A stretch of DNA of 64,000 nt from Sphingomonas sp. Y38-1Y. GTDB lineage: Bacteria; Pseudomonadota; Alphaproteobacteria; Sphingomonadales; Sphingomonadaceae. The notes below the pieces were generated by a model. That model had not been told where the DNA came from. It made no database searches and saw nothing but the letters and a program-made list of their open reading frames with translations. Below, one piece after another: positions 17,795 to 26,408 of this stretch. Location: contig NZ_CP135916.1 in assembly GCF_032391395.1 (NCBI RefSeq), positions 1,550,001 through 1,614,000 of the forward strand, in the 5' to 3' direction. Within the stretch, counting starts at the first letter, position 1, and each line of letters starts with the position of its first letter. The position numbers were made by a program, and so were the translations under genes.

Positions 17795-18870
17795 CGGGGG
17801 AGGGCGTCGCCTGCGGCGTCGAACACCTGGACGCGGAACGGTTGCGCGCCGAAGCGGAGCCTTTCGCCCAGCGTGACCGCGCGGTCGCCGGGAAGCTGTG
17901 CGACAAGCGACCCGCCGTCCCCCGCGCCGAGATGCGCGAAGGAGAGCGGGCCGAGCCGCTCGAACAATTCGACCGCGCCGACGAAGGGCCCGTCGCTGTC
18001 GGGCTCCAGATGCTCGGGGCGGATTCCGATCGTCACCGGCGCCCCTACCGACCCGCCTTCGGCTCGCGCAATGCTGCGCAGCATCTGCCCGTCGGACAGC
18101 CGCAGGACGATCCCGCTGCCATCGACCGCGTCGATCGTCGCGGGGAGGAGGTTGATCCCCGGCGCCCCGATCGCCCGCGCCACCGCCAGGCTGGCGGGCC
18201 GGGCATAGAGGTCGAGCGGCGCGCCGACCTGCTCGACGCGGCCCGCGCCCATTACGACGATGCGATTGGCGAGCGTCATCGCCTCGAGCTGGTCGTGAGT
18301 CACATAGATCATCGTTGCGCCCAGCCGTCCGTGCAGCCGCGCGAACTCGTGCCGCATGCGCACGCGCAGCTCCGCATCGAGGTTCGACAGCGGCTCGTCG
18401 AGCAGCAGCACGCGCGGCTCGCGCACGATCGCGCGGGCAATCGAGACCCGCTGGCGCTGCCCGCCCGACAGCGCGGCAGGGCGGCGGTCGAGAAGGGGGG
18501 TGAGCTCCAGCGTCTCGGCGACCGCGGCCACCCGGTCGCGCACCTCGGCGCGGGGCCGGCGCGCGACCTTGAGGGGGAAGGCGATGTTCTCCGCGACGGT
18601 CAGGTGCGGGTAGAGCGCATAGGACTGGAATACCATCGCCAAGCCGCGATCGGCGGGGGCGGCGTCGGTCACATCCTCGCCGCCGATCAGCACGCGGCCC
18701 GCGCTCGGCGTCTCCAGCCCGGCGATCATCCTGAGCAGCGTCGACTTGCCGCACCCCGACGGCCCCACGATCACCGCGAACTCACCATCGGCGATCGACA
18801 GGTCGGTGGGCTCCAGCACCGTGGTGGTGCCGAAACGCTTGGTCAGGCCGCGGATGTCGACGGTCGCCAC
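17791..18870 (-). CDS. Sugar ABC transporter ATPase (UgpC/MalK-type)
   Basis: A 359-residue ATPase. Walker A is GPSGCGKST (~36-44), Q-loop VFQSYALYPH, signature LSGGQRQRV (~134-142), Walker B VLLLDEP, H-loop THD. The C-terminal ~110 residues form the TOBE regulatory domain of CUT1 sugar importers (IGIRPEHLE). It is the expected motor of the two permeases but lies convergent to and overlapping them, so it must be made from a separate promoter. Some bacteria share one MsiK-like ATPase among several importers; that may also be the case here. Confidence 0.92.
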   Translation of the reverse strand: MATVDIRGLTKRFGTTTVLEPTDLSIADGEFAVIVGPSGCGKSTLLRMIAGLETPSAGRVLIGGEDVTDAAPADRGLAMVFQSYALYPHLTVAENIAFPLKVARRPRAEVRDRVAAVAETLELTPLLDRRPAALSGGQRQRVSIARAIVREPRVLLLDEPLSNLDAELRVRMRHEFARLHGRLGATMIYVTHDQLEAMTLANRIVVMGAGRVEQVGAPLDLYARPASLAVARAIGAPGINLLPATIDAVDGSGIVLRLSDGQMLRSIARAEGGSVGAPVTIGIRPEHLEPDSDGPFVGAVELFERLGPLSFAHLGAGDGGSLVAQLPGDRAVTLGERLRFGAQPFRVQVFDAAGDALPR

Positions 18871-18947
18871 GTCAGGACGGCGTGGCTGGGCAGGGGGTCA
18901 TGCCGCCACGGTGACGCTGCCGGCTGCGGCTGGCAAGCGCGCGAAAC

Positions 18948-18976
18948 AGCCCGCCCCGTTTGGCACGGGACGGGCT
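18948..18976 (-). terminator. Likely intrinsic terminator of the isocitrate lyase gene
   Basis: An 11-base-pair stem (AGCCCGTCCCG / CGGGGCGGGCT read on the minus strand, one G-U pair) with a 7-base loop is followed by GTTT. It starts 22 bases after the isocitrate lyase stop codon, the normal position for an intrinsic terminator. Confidence 0.65.
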
Positions 18977-18998
18977 GCCTTCCTCCCCAGGAAGTCGG

Positions 18999-20591
18999 TC
19001 AGGCCGCGAACTGGTTCATCGTGTTGTGCGTGCCGCCGGCCTTCAGCGCCGCCTCGCCCGCGAAATAGTCCTTGTGGTCGTCGCCGATGTCGGAGCCGGC
19101 CATGTTCTGGTGGCGGACACAGGCGATGCCCTGGCGGATCTCCTGCCGCTGGACGTTCCTGACGTAGCCGAGCATCCCCGCCTCGCCGAAATATTCGCGC
19201 GCGAGATTGTCGGTCGACAGCGCCGCGGTGTGATAGGTCGGCAGCGTGATAAGGTGGTGGAAGATGCCCGCCCGCGCCGCGGCATCGCGCTGGAAGGTGC
19301 GGATGCGCTCGTCGGCCTCCGCCGCCAGCTCGCTGCCGTCATAATCGACGCTCATCAGCTTCGCGCGGTCATAGGCCGAGACGTCGCGCCCGTCCTTGGT
19401 CCAGGCGTCGAACACCTGCTGGCGGAAGTTGAGCGTCCAGTTGAAGCTGGGCGAATTGTTGTAGACGAGCTTTGCGCCCGGCACGACGGCGCGGATGCGG
19501 TCGACCATGCCAGCGATCTGCTCGATGTGCGGCTTCTCCGTTTCGATCCAGAGCAGGTCGGCGCCGTTCTGGAGGCTGGTGATGCAGTCGAGGACGCAGC
19601 GATCCTCACCCGTGCCGGTGCGGAACTGGTAGAGGTTCGACGGCAGCCGCTTGGGCCGCATCAACTGGCCGTCGCGGTTGATGACGACGTCGCCATTCAG
19701 GCTCCCGGCATCGACCGGCTCGCAATCGAGGAAGCGGTTATACTGGTCGCCCAGGTCGCCGGGCTCTTTCGAGTAGGCGATCTGCTTGGTGAGGCCCGCG
19801 CCCAGCGAGTCGGTGCGCGCGACGATGATGCCGTCATCGACGCCGAGCTCGAGAAAGGCATAGCGGATCGCGCGGATCTTCTGGAGGAAGTCCTCGTGCG
19901 GCACGGTCACCTTGCCGTCCTGGTGGCCGCACTGCTTCTCGTCCGAGACCTGGTTCTCGATCTGGAGCGCGCAGGCGCCCGCCTCGATCATCTTCTTGGC
20001 GAGGAGGTAGGTCGCCTCCGCATTGCCGAAGCCCGCATCGATGTCGGCGATGATCGGCACGATGTGCGTCTCGTGATGGTCGATCGCGTTGAGGATGCGC
20101 TTTTCCTCGACCTCGTTCCCAGCCTCTCGCGCCTTGTCGAGGTCGCGGAAAAGGCCGCCGAGCTCGCGCGCATCGGCCTGGCGCAGGAAGGTGTAGAGCT
20201 CCTCGATCAGCGCGGGGACGCTCGTCTTCTCGTGCATCGATTGGTCGGGCAGCGGGCCGAAGTCGCTGCGCAGTGCCGCGATCATCCAGCCGGAGAGATA
20301 GAGGTAACGGCGCTTGGTGGTGCCGAAATGCTTCTTGATGGCGATCAGCTTCTGCTGACCGATGAACCCGTGCCAGCAGCCGAGCGACTGGGTGTAGGCG
20401 GCCGGGTCGGCGTCATAGGCGGCCATGTCGGCGCGCATGATCCCGGCGGTATAGCGCGCGATGTCGAGGCCGGTGGCGAAGCGGTTCTGCGCGCGCATCC
20501 TCGCCACGCCCTCGGGCTCGATCGCGGCCCAGGGCGCGCCGGCGGCGGCTATGGTGCGGGCGGCATCGGTAACGGCTTGGTGGTAGGTCAT
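18999..20591 (-). CDS. aceA: Isocitrate lyase
   Basis: A 530-residue isocitrate lyase that cleaves isocitrate to succinate and glyoxylate, the first glyoxylate-shunt step for growth on acetate or fatty acids. The catalytic Cys is in KQCGH (219-223), a form seen in the longer Pseudomonas-type enzyme; the E. coli form (434 aa) has KKCGH. Also visible are IVPIIADIDAGFGN and FNWTLNF. Malate synthase is not adjacent. A terminator follows and a small inverted repeat lies upstream. Confidence 0.95.
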   Translation of the reverse strand: MTYHQAVTDAARTIAAAGAPWAAIEPEGVARMRAQNRFATGLDIARYTAGIMRADMAAYDADPAAYTQSLGCWHGFIGQQKLIAIKKHFGTTKRRYLYLSGWMIAALRSDFGPLPDQSMHEKTSVPALIEELYTFLRQADARELGGLFRDLDKAREAGNEVEEKRILNAIDHHETHIVPIIADIDAGFGNAEATYLLAKKMIEAGACALQIENQVSDEKQCGHQDGKVTVPHEDFLQKIRAIRYAFLELGVDDGIIVARTDSLGAGLTKQIAYSKEPGDLGDQYNRFLDCEPVDAGSLNGDVVINRDGQLMRPKRLPSNLYQFRTGTGEDRCVLDCITSLQNGADLLWIETEKPHIEQIAGMVDRIRAVVPGAKLVYNNSPSFNWTLNFRQQVFDAWTKDGRDVSAYDRAKLMSVDYDGSELAAEADERIRTFQRDAAARAGIFHHLITLPTYHTAALSTDNLAREYFGEAGMLGYVRNVQRQEIRQGIACVRHQNMAGSDIGDDHKDYFAGEAALKAGGTHNTMNQFAA

Positions 20592-20711
20592 GGCACGTCT
20601 CGCTTCGTTGGCGTGCCCTCTGCCTAATCGCCGCCATTCAGCATCACGATGGCTGCTGTGCTTTTTTGACGTGTTCCGGTCGCCGGATCATGGCCTCAGC
20701 CTTGTTAATCT

Positions 20712-20724
20712 GTAAACTCTTTAC
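20712..20724. promoter_or_regulatory. GTAAA-N3-TTTAC inverted repeat upstream of aceA
   Basis: A perfect 5-3-5 inverted repeat, GTAAA CTC TTTAC, lies ~120 bases upstream of the isocitrate lyase start and touches the stop codon of the PPIase gene. It is in an AT-rich island inside GC-rich sequence, as expected of a promoter/operator. A regulator of acetate or fatty-acid genes could bind here, but this is only suggested by position. Confidence 0.35.
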
Positions 20725-21326
20725 TTGAGTCTTGTCGCTTTCAGTACCTTGATCGGCGCCGCGATCATCTGGCCCGGGAAGTGGCCACCGGGCTGCGTCG
20801 GGGCGTCGAGGATCGTGTAGATCACGTCCATCCCCTCGACCACGCGGCCGAACGCGGCATAGCCGAGATTGTCGCCCGGCTTCGACGGATCGGCGTCCAG
20901 GCTGGGCTGGTCGCCGACGCTGATCGTGAAGTCGCCGCGTGCGCTGCCCGGCTCGAACCGCGCGACGCTGATCGCCCCGTCGACATGTTTGACGCCGGTC
21001 TGCGTCGTCGGCTCGTGCTTGATCGGCGGGAGCGCGCGCGCCGGCGCGTTCTGGACGCCGAACTGGACGAAGCCGAACTTATCGCCCGCCTTGACCGTCC
21101 GGTAGAAGGTGATGCCGTCCAGCCGCTTTTCATCGACATATTTCAGGAAGTTGGCGGCGGTGATCGGCGCGCGCTCGGTCTCCACCGCGACGACGAAGCG
21201 GCCCTTGTCGGTGTCGATCGCGACCCGCTCTGTCCGCGGCTCGACGGTCGGGGTCGGCGCTGGCGCGGGGGCGGGCACGGTCTGGACGGCCGCGAGGAGA
21301 AGGCAAACGATCGGCATCAGGGTCAC
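20721..21326 (-). CDS. Exported cyclophilin-type peptidyl-prolyl isomerase
   Basis: A 201-residue protein. A signal peptide (LMPIVCLLLAAVQTVPAPA) precedes a proline-rich linker and a cyclophilin domain opening VAIDTDKGRFVVAVETERAP. FYRTVKAGDKFGFVQFG, YAAFGRVVEGMDV and SVARFEPGSARGDFTI match the fold. Active-site residues are somewhat divergent (a normal FHRVI reads FYRTV), so activity may be weak. The start is GTG 21326: AAAGGAG lies 8 bases before it, while the ATG three codons later is too far from it. Confidence 0.87.
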   Translation of the reverse strand: MTLMPIVCLLLAAVQTVPAPAPAPTPTVEPRTERVAIDTDKGRFVVAVETERAPITAANFLKYVDEKRLDGITFYRTVKAGDKFGFVQFGVQNAPARALPPIKHEPTTQTGVKHVDGAISVARFEPGSARGDFTISVGDQPSLDADPSKPGDNLGYAAFGRVVEGMDVIYTILDAPTQPGGHFPGQMIAAPIKVLKATRLK

Positions 21327-21430
21327 AAACCAAACTCCTTTGTCCGGGCGGTCCGGCGACCCCATGTTGCAGCAAACCGCCCCGGATCGTAAGGCCGGGG
21401 CATCCCGATTTCTCGACGAAAGTACCTTCG

Positions 21431-22402
21431 ATGACGACTCATTCGACCCGCATGCTGATCCTAGGGTCCGGTCCCGCCGGGCTCTCGGCGGCGATCTATG
21501 GCGCGCGGGCGGGGATGGAGCCGATCGTGGTCCAGGGCATCCAGCCGGGCGGTCAGCTGATGACGACCACCGATGTCGAGAATTACCCCGGCTTTCGCGA
21601 GGTCGTGCAGGGCCCCTGGCTGATGGGCGAGATGCAGGCGCAGGCCGAGCATGTCGGTACCCGGATGATGTACGACACCATCGTCGAGGTCGACCTGACC
21701 CGCCGCCCGTTCCGCCTGATCGGCGACGGCGGCGACGTCTATGAGGGCGAGGTGCTGGTGATCGCGACGGGCGCACAGGCCAAGTGGCTGGGCCTCGACA
21801 GCGAGGAGTCGCTGAAGGGCAAGGGCGTCAGCGCGTGCGCGACCTGCGACGGCTTCTTCTATCGCGGCAAGAAGGTGGCGGTGATCGGCGGCGGCAACAC
21901 CGCGGTCGAGGAGGCGCTGTACCTCACCAACCATTCGCCCGACGTGACGCTGATCCACCGCCGCAATAGCCTGCGCGCCGAGAAGATCCTGCAGGCGCGG
22001 CTGCACGCCAACGAGCGGATCTCGGTCCTCTGGAACAAGGAGGTCGAGCGATTCGTCGACGGCGGCGGCACCGCGGGGCTGGTCGCGCTGGAACTGCGCG
22101 ACACGGTGACGGGCGAGCTGTCGACGCTGGACGTCGACGGCGGCTTCGTCGCGATCGGCCACCATCCCGCGACCGAGCTGTTCCGCGGGCACCTCGCGCT
22201 CGACGAGGACGGCTATATCGCGGTGGAGACGGGATCGACGCGCACCAGCGTCCCTGGCGTGTTCGCGTGCGGCGACGTGATGGACAAGGTCTATCGCCAG
22301 GCGGTGACCGCGGCGGGCACCGGCTGCATGGCCGCGCTCGATGCCGAGCGGTTCCTGGCAGAAGCGGAGTTCGTCGAGGAGCAGGCCGAAGCCGCGGAGT
22401 AA
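21431..22402 (+). CDS. trxB: Thioredoxin-disulfide reductase
   Basis: A 323-residue NADPH-dependent thioredoxin reductase. FAD-binding GSGPAGLSAAIYGARAG is at 13-29, the redox-active CATC at 136-139 (ACATCDGFFYRGK), the NADPH motif GGGNTAVEEA follows, and VFACGDVMDKVYRQAVTAAG is the C-terminal FAD contact. Length is standard. It keeps cytoplasmic thioredoxin reduced. Confidence 0.96.
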   Translation: MTTHSTRMLILGSGPAGLSAAIYGARAGMEPIVVQGIQPGGQLMTTTDVENYPGFREVVQGPWLMGEMQAQAEHVGTRMMYDTIVEVDLTRRPFRLIGDGGDVYEGEVLVIATGAQAKWLGLDSEESLKGKGVSACATCDGFFYRGKKVAVIGGGNTAVEEALYLTNHSPDVTLIHRRNSLRAEKILQARLHANERISVLWNKEVERFVDGGGTAGLVALELRDTVTGELSTLDVDGGFVAIGHHPATELFRGHLALDEDGYIAVETGSTRTSVPGVFACGDVMDKVYRQAVTAAGTGCMAALDAERFLAEAEFVEEQAEAAE

Positions 22403-22443
22403 GGCCATGTGCTCCCGCGAAGGCTGGAGCGCTTCTCTTCCTT

Positions 22444-22527
22444 CGTCATCCCGGACTTGATCCGGGATCCCGCTTTTTCTCTGACCGTCGAGAGGCAGCG
22501 GGACCCCGGATCAAGTCCGGGGTGACG
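22444..22527. repeat. Palindromic repeat unit (CGTCATCCCGGACTTGATCCGGG type)
   Basis: CGTCATCCCGGACTTGATCC... at 22444 is mirrored by ...GGATCAAGTCCGGGGTGACG ending at 22527, giving an 84-base imperfect palindrome that could form a long hairpin. It fills the space between two convergent genes (trxB and the M28 peptidase), where it could end transcription from both. A second copy is at 36501-36586. Confidence 0.85.
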
Positions 22528-22531
22528 AGAT

Positions 22532-23839
22532 TTAGCGAGCGGGCGCCGCCCTGCCAGCAAACGTCACGATGCTCTCCGCACCACCCGCCAGTGCCGAGAC
22601 GCCGAAGAAGTTGTCGTCGACGATTACCCCCTTCGCCGTGAACGCCGTCGCGTCTGCGCCGACATCGGCATGGTCGGTCCAGTCCTGGCCATCGTTGCGG
22701 CGCCAGTGGATGCGATACCCCGTCGCGCCCGGCACCGCCGCCCATTTCAGCACCGAATCGACCCCCAGCGCGCCATCGACGCTCACCCCCGTCGGGGCAG
22801 AGGGCGCGTCGGCCAGCCGGCGCAGCACCGCGACGTTGATCGCCGTCACCTTGGCAGCATAGTCGAAGTCCATCTTGTCGATGGTGTCGCCATAGATGCG
22901 GCCATTCTCGGTGCGCAGGTTCTGGTGCTGCTGGTCGTAATTCTCGACCCCCACGGTGAAGCGGACCGCCGGGTAGCCGAGGCGCAGGAACGCCTCATGG
23001 TCGCCGCCGCGGCCGAAGCGGTCGGGGCGGCGGACCGCAAACACGTCGAGTGCGCCGGGCATCCCCTTGGCGACCGCGTCGATCGCCTTGGCGAGCGCGC
23101 GGCTGGGGCCGTCGTCCTCGCCGCCGTCGCCGCGCCGCTTCTTGGCCTCCTCGATCGTCTCGACCTGGCGGATGCCTTCGGAAAAGACGCGGACGCGGTC
23201 GGTGACGCGGCGGCCGTCCTGGCCGACGGTGTTGCCGACGATGTCGTTGTTGAGCACCGCATCGACCGTCCAGCCGCGCGCCTTCGCGGTCTCGGCAAGC
23301 AGGGTCGCGCCCCACAGGCCCTGCTCCTCACCCGACAGCGCGGCATAGATGATCGTCGCGCGATGCTTGCTCTTCGAAAGGATGCGCGCCGCCTCGATCG
23401 CGAGCGCCACGCCCGAGGCGTCGTCGTTCGCGCCCGGCGCCTCGCCGCTGGCGTCCATCACGTCGGAGTTGCGGCTGTCGAGATGGCCCATGACGATGAC
23501 GACGCGCCCGGGCTCAGTGCCTTTCTGAATGCCGAGCACGTCGACGATCTCGACCCCGTTCGGCGCGCGCGGGCCGGTGAAGCTGCGCGCCAGCCGCTCG
23601 GTGGTGATGCACCCGCCGCACGCCTTGCCGATCGCCTTGAACTCGGCCTCCACCCAGTTGCGCGCGGCGCCGATGCCGCGCTTGGGGTCGGTGGTCGTGG
23701 AAGCCGAATGGCGCGTGCCGAAGCTCACCATCTTGGCGACGTCGGCGCGCATCCGCTGCGGCGACGGCGCCTCCTGCGCGGCGGCGGGGACGGCCGCGAT
23801 CAGGACGGGCACGGCGAAGATCAGGGGTGTGTGGCGCAT
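22532..23839 (-). CDS. Secreted M28 aminopeptidase-like zinc peptidase
   Basis: A 435-residue exported metallopeptidase. Signal peptide MRHTPLIFAVPVLIAAVPAAAQ. The metal ligands are seen in GHLDSRNS, GANDDASG, SGEEQGLWG, NNDIVGN and YDQQHQN, the order expected of M28. The last ~90 residues (APTGVSVDG...WAAVPGATGYRIHWRR) look like a fibronectin III domain, perhaps for substrate or surface binding. ATG 23839 was chosen because the signal peptide begins there. The repeat just downstream may serve as its terminator. Confidence 0.92.
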   Translation of the reverse strand: MRHTPLIFAVPVLIAAVPAAAQEAPSPQRMRADVAKMVSFGTRHSASTTTDPKRGIGAARNWVEAEFKAIGKACGGCITTERLARSFTGPRAPNGVEIVDVLGIQKGTEPGRVVIVMGHLDSRNSDVMDASGEAPGANDDASGVALAIEAARILSKSKHRATIIYAALSGEEQGLWGATLLAETAKARGWTVDAVLNNDIVGNTVGQDGRRVTDRVRVFSEGIRQVETIEEAKKRRGDGGEDDGPSRALAKAIDAVAKGMPGALDVFAVRRPDRFGRGGDHEAFLRLGYPAVRFTVGVENYDQQHQNLRTENGRIYGDTIDKMDFDYAAKVTAINVAVLRRLADAPSAPTGVSVDGALGVDSVLKWAAVPGATGYRIHWRRNDGQDWTDHADVGADATAFTAKGVIVDDNFFGVSALAGGAESIVTFAGRAAPAR

Positions 23840-23870
23840 CGTGCGATAGGGACGCCCCGCCGCCTGCCTG

Positions 23871-24326
23871 TCAACTAAGGCGATCAATCCCGTCACGATC
23901 CAGGCTGCCGGGGATGATCATCACCGGTACCGGCAGCGCGCCCGCATCGGTGCCCGCAAAGTGGCTGACCAGCGGCCCTGGCGCGCCGCTCGCCGCCGCG
24001 CCCAGCACGAGTGCGGCGATCTCCGGATTGGCGGCGATCATCTCGCGCACGATCTTGGGGCCGTCGCCCTGGCGCACGGTGATCGAAGGCTTCAGTCCCG
24101 ATTCGGACAGAAGCGTACCCGCCGCACCCGCGACCAGCGCCTCTGCATGGAGGCGTGCTTCCTCCTCCATCGTCGCCATCACGCCGCCCCACTGGACGAA
24201 CTCCGTCGAGGGGACGAGCGCCAGGATCTCGACCGATCCGCCCGTCTTGACTGCGCGCCGCGCGGCGAAGCGCATCGCGATCTCCGCCTCCGGACTTTCG
24301 TCGATCACCACCAGATAGGTGCGCAT
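23871..24326 (-). CDS. Universal stress protein (UspA family)
   Basis: A 151-residue single UspA domain. It opens RTYLVVIDESPEAE, the usual first strand and loop; near the end VLGAAASGAPGPLVSHFAGT replaces the ATP-binding G-2X-G-9X-G(S/T) motif only loosely, so ATP binding is uncertain. It ends with PVPVMIIPG. Start ATG 24326 has GAGAGGA nine bases upstream; a TTG three codons earlier is less likely. The next gene downstream on this strand is the M28 peptidase, 31 bases away. Confidence 0.87.
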   Translation of the reverse strand: MRTYLVVIDESPEAEIAMRFAARRAVKTGGSVEILALVPSTEFVQWGGVMATMEEEARLHAEALVAGAAGTLLSESGLKPSITVRQGDGPKIVREMIAANPEIAALVLGAAASGAPGPLVSHFAGTDAGALPVPVMIIPGSLDRDGIDRLS

Positions 24327-24484
24327 GCCGGCCAATCCTCTCCCCGTCTGAACCAGAGGTGGACGCCCGCGCGTTCGGGCGCAAGATGAGCCGTACAGAT
24401 ACGTATGCGTGCCCCTTGCCCTTGACCCCGCGCGGCCGGATGGCGAAGAGGCGGCAACCCTAGGGAAAAGGCAGGATCCCCTCG

Positions 24485-25810
24485 ATGTCGATCGAACTCA
24501 AGATGCCCGCACTCTCGCCGACGATGGAGGAGGGCACCCTCGCCAAGTGGCTCGTCAAGGAAGGTGACGTCGTCAAGGCCGGCGACATCATGGCCGAGAT
24601 CGAGACCGACAAGGCGACGATGGAATTCGAGGCCGTGGACGAAGGCACGATCGCCAAGATCACCGTCGCCGAAGGCACCGACGGCGTGAAGGTCGGCACC
24701 GTCATCGCCATTCTCGCCGAAGAGGGCGAGGACGCGTCTTCGGTCGAGGCGCCCAAGGCCGACGCGACGCAGGACCCCTCCAAGGCCGAAGCGCCCAAGG
24801 AAGAGCCCAAGCAGGCAAAGTCGGAAAGCGCCCCTGTGCCGACGCCCGCGCCGGCCCCCGCCGCCAAGAGCGACGATAGCGGCCGCGTGAAGGCGAGCCC
24901 GCTTGCCCGCCGCCTTGCCGCCGAGCAGGGGGTCGACCTGTCCGGCGTGACCGGCAGCGGCCCCAACGGCCGCATCGTCAAGGCCGACCTGGAGGGCGCC
25001 AAGTCTGGCGCCGTCGCGCCGAAGGCAGAAGCTGCGCCTGCGGCCAAGGCCGACGCCGCCGTCCCCTCGACCGGTGCCGCGCCGACGCCCGAGACCAAGG
25101 CGGTCTGGTACGACGAATCGATCCCGCACGAGGTTTCGAAGCTCTCGAACATCCGCAAGACGATCGCGCGCCGCCTGACCGAGGCGAAGCAGACGATCCC
25201 GCACATCTATCTGACGCTCGACATCCGCCTCGATGCGCTGCTCAAGCTGCGCGGCGAGCTCAACAAGGGGCTGGAGAGCCGCGGCGTGAAGCTGTCGGTC
25301 AACGACATGCTCATCAAGGCGCTGGGCGTGGCGCTGGAGGCGACGCCCAAGTGCAACGTCACCTTCCTGGGCAACGAACTCGTCAGCTATCATCGCGCCG
25401 ACGTGTCGGTCGCGGTCTCGACGCCGACCGGCCTCATCACCCCGATCGTCCGCGATGCCGCCAACAAGGCGCTGTCGAAAATCTCGACCGAGATGAAGGA
25501 ACTGGGCGCGCTGGCCAAGGACAACAAGCTCAAGCCCGAGCAGTATCAGGGCGGCACCGCCAGCCTGTCGAACATGGGCATGTTCGGGATCAAGCAGTTC
25601 GAGGCGGTCATCAACCCGCCCCAGGGCATGATCCTGGCGATCGGCGCGGGCGAGAAGCGTCCCTATATCGTCGACGACGCGCTGGGCGTCGCCACGGTGA
25701 TGTCGGCAACGGGCAGCTTCGACCACCGCGCGATCGACGGCGCGGACGGCGCGCAGCTGATGAAGCTGTTCAAGGAGCTGGTCGAAAGCCCGCTGGGCAT
25801 GATCGCCTGA
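24485..25810 (+). CDS. pdhC: Pyruvate dehydrogenase E2, dihydrolipoamide acetyltransferase
   Basis: A 441-residue E2 that transfers acetyl groups to CoA in the pyruvate dehydrogenase complex. One lipoyl domain (1-80) with Lys43 in [10 protein letters not shown]; an Ala/Pro/Lys-rich linker; the E3/E1-binding domain ([20 protein letters not shown], ~135-170); a second linker; and the catalytic domain ending with [10 protein letters not shown] (His414). E1 genes are not next to it in this window, but E3 lies three genes downstream in the same direction. Confidence 0.95.
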   Translation: MSIELKMPALSPTMEEGTLAKWLVKEGDVVKAGDIMAEIETDKATMEFEAVDEGTIAKITVAEGTDGVKVGTVIAILAEEGEDASSVEAPKADATQDPSKAEAPKEEPKQAKSESAPVPTPAPAPAAKSDDSGRVKASPLARRLAAEQGVDLSGVTGSGPNGRIVKADLEGAKSGAVAPKAEAAPAAKADAAVPSTGAAPTPETKAVWYDESIPHEVSKLSNIRKTIARRLTEAKQTIPHIYLTLDIRLDALLKLRGELNKGLESRGVKLSVNDMLIKALGVALEATPKCNVTFLGNELVSYHRADVSVAVSTPTGLITPIVRDAANKALSKISTEMKELGALAKDNKLKPEQYQGGTASLSNMGMFGIKQFEAVINPPQGMILAIGAGEKRPYIVDDALGVATVMSATGSFDHRAIDGADGAQLMKLFKELVESPLGMIA

Positions 25811-25827
25811 GGTGAGGGGGACGGCCC

Positions 25828-26031
25828 ATGCCGATCCTGCGCGTCCTGATCGAGGTCCTGCACGTCGTCGCCGGGGTGCTGGCGGCGCTGCTGATCGGGG
25901 GCGCCGCGGCCTGGGCCTATCCGGTGGGCAAGGCCAATATCTGGCTCGTCACCTATGTCTCGATCGGGGTCGTCGTGCTGCTCGGCATCCGGCCGGTGCT
26001 GCGCGCGGCAAGGGGAAATGCGCATGAGTGA
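25828..26031 (+). CDS. Small two-helix membrane protein
   Basis: A 67-residue protein with two hydrophobic stretches: VLIEVLHVVAGVLAALLIGG and LVTYVSIGVVVLLGI. GAGGTGAGGGGG lies close upstream, a good ribosome-binding region. The last 8 bases overlap the start of the thioesterase gene. No family recognised; its place in the PDH operon is conserved or accidental, which cannot be told from one genome. Confidence 0.65.
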   Translation: MPILRVLIEVLHVVAGVLAALLIGGAAAWAYPVGKANIWLVTYVSIGVVVLLGIRPVLRAARGNAHE

Positions 26032-26407
26032 GCTACCGCCCGACAAGGCGCCGGCGCTGCGCGTCACGACGATGCCCGCCGACGCCAATGCCTATGGCGA
26101 CATCTTCGGCGGCTGGCTGATGAGCCAGATGGACATGGCCGCGGGCCTGGTCGCCGCGCGCTTCTCCAAGGGGCGGGCGGTCACCGTCGCGATGGACGGC
26201 ATGCAGTTCCACGCCCCCGTCGCGGTCGGCGACGAGGTGTCGGTGTTCTGCGACATCGTGAAAGTCGGTCGCACGTCGATGACCATCGCCGTCGAAGCCT
26301 GGCGCCGCGACCGCCACCAGGAGGAACAGTGCCGCGTCACCCAGGCGCGGTTCGTGTTCGTCGCGGTGGATGAGGCAAAGCGGCCGCGGGTGATCGGTGA
26401 GGGGTGA
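26024..26407 (+). CDS. Acyl-CoA thioesterase (hotdog fold, YciA-like)
   Basis: A 127-residue thioesterase. The run TTMPADANAYGDIFGGWLMS closely follows E. coli YciA, including the catalytic Asp in GDIFGG; VTVAMDGMQFHAPVAVGDEV and VFVAVDEAKRPR complete the fold. It hydrolyses short and medium acyl-CoAs. ATG 26024 (MSELPP) was chosen over an ATG two codons earlier because AAGGGG is 8 bases upstream. It overlaps the small membrane-protein gene by 8 bases. Confidence 0.92.
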   Translation: MSELPPDKAPALRVTTMPADANAYGDIFGGWLMSQMDMAAGLVAARFSKGRAVTVAMDGMQFHAPVAVGDEVSVFCDIVKVGRTSMTIAVEAWRRDRHQEEQCRVTQARFVFVAVDEAKRPRVIGEG

Positions 26408-26408
26408 A

